7,007 bases of DNA, taken from an uncultured Prevotella sp. (lineage in GTDB: Bacteria > Bacteroidota > Bacteroidia > Bacteroidales > Bacteroidaceae). The stretch's first letter is position 1. Each line of letters starts with the position of its first letter. The stretch lies in contig CAKQFW010000109.1 in assembly GCA_934230965.1 (NCBI GenBank), forward strand, positions 1 to 7,007. Reading direction: 5' to 3'. The notes below the pieces were generated by a model that saw nothing but the letters and a program-made list of their open reading frames with translations, ran no database searches and was not told the DNA's origin. The position numbers were made by a program, and so were the translations under genes. This document shows positions 5,086 through 7,007 of this stretch, piece after piece.

Positions 5086-5883
5086 ATGAATAAGTTATCA
5101 ATAATAATGGCAATGCTGCTGGTGCTGTGCGTTAGTTGTAAAGACAAAAAGGGCGCACAGGCAGTAGAAGAAGACCGTGTTGCCAAGAAAACCCTTCAAG
5201 GTGTTTGGATTGATGAGGATGAAGAAGACGTGGTGTTTCGCATAAAAGGCGACACCGTGTTCTTTCCTGACTCAACCATTATGCCTGTTGCCTTTAAAGT
5301 TTGCCGCGACACCTTTTATATGGAGGGCACTAATCGTGTGGCTTATCCCATCGTAAAGCATACAGCACACCTGTTTATCTTTGTAAATCAGAACGGTGAG
5401 CAAGTGCGTCTGGTGAAGAGCGATGATAAAATGTATCTGAGCATGTTCGACAATAAGCCAACACCCATCTCTGTTAATCAGAATAAACTGTTGAAACGCG
5501 ATACCGTATTGACACACAATAACGAGCGCTATCACAGTTATGTTCAAGTAAATCCCACCACTTATAAGGTGATGAAGGCCACTTGTAACGATGATGGCGT
5601 ACAGGTAGACAATGTGTATTATGACAACATTATACACTTAGGTGTTTTCAAAGGAAACACTAAGGTGTTTTCAAGCAATTTGTTGCGCACCGATTTCAAG
5701 AGCGTGCTGTCTGAAAAAATTCTCGACCAGCTGGTGTTCAGCGATCTAACCTTTACTTGCATTGATGATAAGGGCATACACTATAATGCCATCTTGGCTA
5801 TTCCTGATTCGATGACCAGCTACATTGTAGCGGTTACCGTAGGCTTTGATGGTACCATTACCCGACATATAAACAACAAATAA
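5086..5883 (+). CDS. Predicted lipoprotein of unknown function
   Basis: A 265-residue protein with a lipoprotein signal: MNKLSIIMAMLLVLCVSC, with Cys18 as the likely lipidated residue (Val at -2, Ser at -1). The residues after it are KDKK, only partly like the lysine/acidic surface-export signal of some Bacteroidetes lipoproteins, so surface exposure is uncertain. The ATG at 5086 is used because it directly opens the signal peptide; the frame also reads back through a TTG at 5056, which would overlap ugd. The mature part looks beta-rich: GVWIDEDEEDVVFRIKGDTV (39-58) resembles a lipocalin-like strand pattern, and the second half contains VQVDNVYYDNIIHLGVFKGN (172-191). From memory it resembles Bacteroidales lipoproteins grouped as DUF4738, which I cannot verify. 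No enzyme motif is seen. Its close spacing to ugd implies co-transcription. Confidence 0.8.
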   Translation: MNKLSIIMAMLLVLCVSCKDKKGAQAVEEDRVAKKTLQGVWIDEDEEDVVFRIKGDTVFFPDSTIMPVAFKVCRDTFYMEGTNRVAYPIVKHTAHLFIFVNQNGEQVRLVKSDDKMYLSMFDNKPTPISVNQNKLLKRDTVLTHNNERYHSYVQVNPTTYKVMKATCNDDGVQVDNVYYDNIIHLGVFKGNTKVFSSNLLRTDFKSVLSEKILDQLVFSDLTFTCIDDKGIHYNAILAIPDSMTSYIVAVTVGFDGTITRHINNK

Positions 5884-5928
5884 CCTACTAATTTATAAAA
5901 CTAAAATAAACCAATAAAACTACGTCTT

Positions 5929-7007
5929 ATGAATAAAACATTGCTGATGGCATGGTCGTTGTTGATGGCTACGCTTACCGTTAATGCCAAAGACAATATC
6001 GATTATGTTGACCCCTTTATCGGAACCACCAATTACAGCATCTGTCATCCAGGCTCTGTAATGCCACACGCCCTTATGTCAGTGGTGCCATTCAATGTGA
6101 TGGGCTCTGATCTTAACAAGTATGATAAAGACAAAGGGTGGTGGTCGGCCCCTTACGAGTATAAGAACAAGTATTTTACTGGCTTTGCTCATGTAACCTT
6201 GAGTGGTGTGGGATGCCCTGAATTGGGCACCTTGCTCACCATGCCTACCACGGGCCAACTTGATGTTGACTATCACAACTACGGCTCAGCGTATAAGGAT
6301 GAGCAGTCGACTCCAGGCTATTACAGCAATGTGCTTACCAAATACGGCATCCGCTGCGAGGTGACATCGACCATGCGTACTGCTGTTGAACGTTACACCT
6401 TTCCTGAAGGTCAAGGCAATATCTTGCTCAACTTAGGCAATGGATTGACCAACGAGATTGGTGCATCGGTGCGCCAGGTAAGCGAAACCGAGGTAGAAGG
6501 AATGCGCATGTTGGGTACCTTCTGCTACAACTCAGATGCCTCATTCCCCATGTATTTTGTTATGCGTGTTAACAAGAAACCTGCTCAGAGTGGTTTCTGG
6601 AAGAAGCAACCATCGCTGGGTGCCGCTAAGGATTCGTGGGAGAAATATAGCGGAAAGTATAAACTGTATGTGAACAAGACCCGCGATATGGCGGGTAACG
6701 AGATAGGCTGGTTTATGTCGTTCCCTTGCAAGGCAGGCGAACAGGTAGAGGTTCAGATTGGCGTTTCGTTTGTGTCAATTGCCAATGCCCGTGAAAACCT
6801 TAATGCCGAGCAGCCCACGCTTAATTTTGAAAAGGTGAAGGCCGACGCTCGCGCCAGCTGGAAAAATGTGCTCGACCGCGTAAGTGTTGAAGGTGGCACC
6901 GAGGCTCAGCGCCGCGTGTTCTATACTGCCCTTTATCATACACAGATACATCCCAACATCTTGCAAGATGTAAACGGACAATATCCTAAGATGGAAGGCA
7001 CCGAAAT
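5929..7007 (+). CDS. Glycoside hydrolase family 92 (alpha-mannosidase type), N-terminal half
   Basis: The first 359 codons of a gene that runs off the window; GH92 proteins are usually about 730-780 residues, so roughly half is present. Residues 1-20 form a type I signal peptide with cleavage after VNA (no lipobox), suggesting periplasmic or secreted location. Family signatures are DYVDPFIGT (25-33), HPGSVMPHALMSVVPFN (40-56), GFAHVTLSGVGCPELG (85-100), YYSNVL (131-136), GVSFVSIANARENL (278-291) and the start of the catalytic domain, RRVFYTALYHTQIHPNIL (328-345). Known GH92 enzymes are calcium-dependent exo-alpha-mannosidases that invert configuration and trim mannose from N-glycans or other mannosides. 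Their catalytic acid and base lie in the C-terminal half, outside this window, so linkage specificity and activity cannot be judged. It begins 45 bases after the lipoprotein gene behind an A-rich leader, with no terminator or clear promoter between, so read-through from ugd is likely. Confidence 0.93.
   Translation, partial: MNKTLLMAWSLLMATLTVNAKDNIDYVDPFIGTTNYSICHPGSVMPHALMSVVPFNVMGSDLNKYDKDKGWWSAPYEYKNKYFTGFAHVTLSGVGCPELGTLLTMPTTGQLDVDYHNYGSAYKDEQSTPGYYSNVLTKYGIRCEVTSTMRTAVERYTFPEGQGNILLNLGNGLTNEIGASVRQVSETEVEGMRMLGTFCYNSDASFPMYFVMRVNKKPAQSGFWKKQPSLGAAKDSWEKYSGKYKLYVNKTRDMAGNEIGWFMSFPCKAGEQVEVQIGVSFVSIANARENLNAEQPTLNFEKVKADARASWKNVLDRVSVEGGTEAQRRVFYTALYHTQIHPNILQDVNGQYPKMEGTE

Overview
The window looks like a Bacteroidales chromosome, most likely Prevotella or a close relative. 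Three promoters match the Bacteroidetes sigma factor pattern (TTG, 19 bases, TAnnTTTG). Genes have A-rich leaders without Shine-Dalgarno sites. The protein set is also typical: a Bacteroidetes-length FabI, a one-piece HU/SPOR membrane protein, and a secreted GH92 enzyme next to a lipoprotein. Genus is an inference from protein style, not a database result.

Layout. Positions 1-760 are AT-rich and gene-poor. They hold an eroded coiled-coil reading frame on the minus strand (1-305, with an internal stop), an array of 33-base tandem repeats with a dyad core (371-514), a possible 26-residue ORF (594-674), and a strong hairpin that can terminate from both sides (708-752). This stretch resembles the worn edge of an accessory or mobile region.

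Positions 832-3538 are a minus-strand block. The first transcript starts at a promoter at 3544-3573 and encodes a HU-like/SPOR single-pass membrane protein, then a zinc-ribbon/FHA protein 53 bases downstream, and ends at a hairpin terminator (1851-1893). fabI follows with its own promoter, which carries a perfect 11-base inverted repeat around the -33 box. fabI is terminated by the 708-752 hairpin.

Positions 3624-7007 are a plus-strand block divergent from the HU/SPOR gene. A promoter with a leader of about 95 bases drives ugd (UDP-glucose 6-dehydrogenase). A lipoprotein of unknown function follows 14 bases later. After 45 bases with no visible terminator comes a GH92 alpha-mannosidase-type exoenzyme that runs off the window end. 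Together the block suggests envelope polysaccharide precursor synthesis combined with a surface or periplasmic lipoprotein and glycan trimming, but co-function is inferred only from spacing.

No IS element, tRNA, rRNA or CRISPR array was seen. The least explained items are the 33-base dyad repeat array, the inverted repeat at the fabI promoter, and the HU/SPOR gene, whose GTG start nearly coincides with the predicted transcription start.
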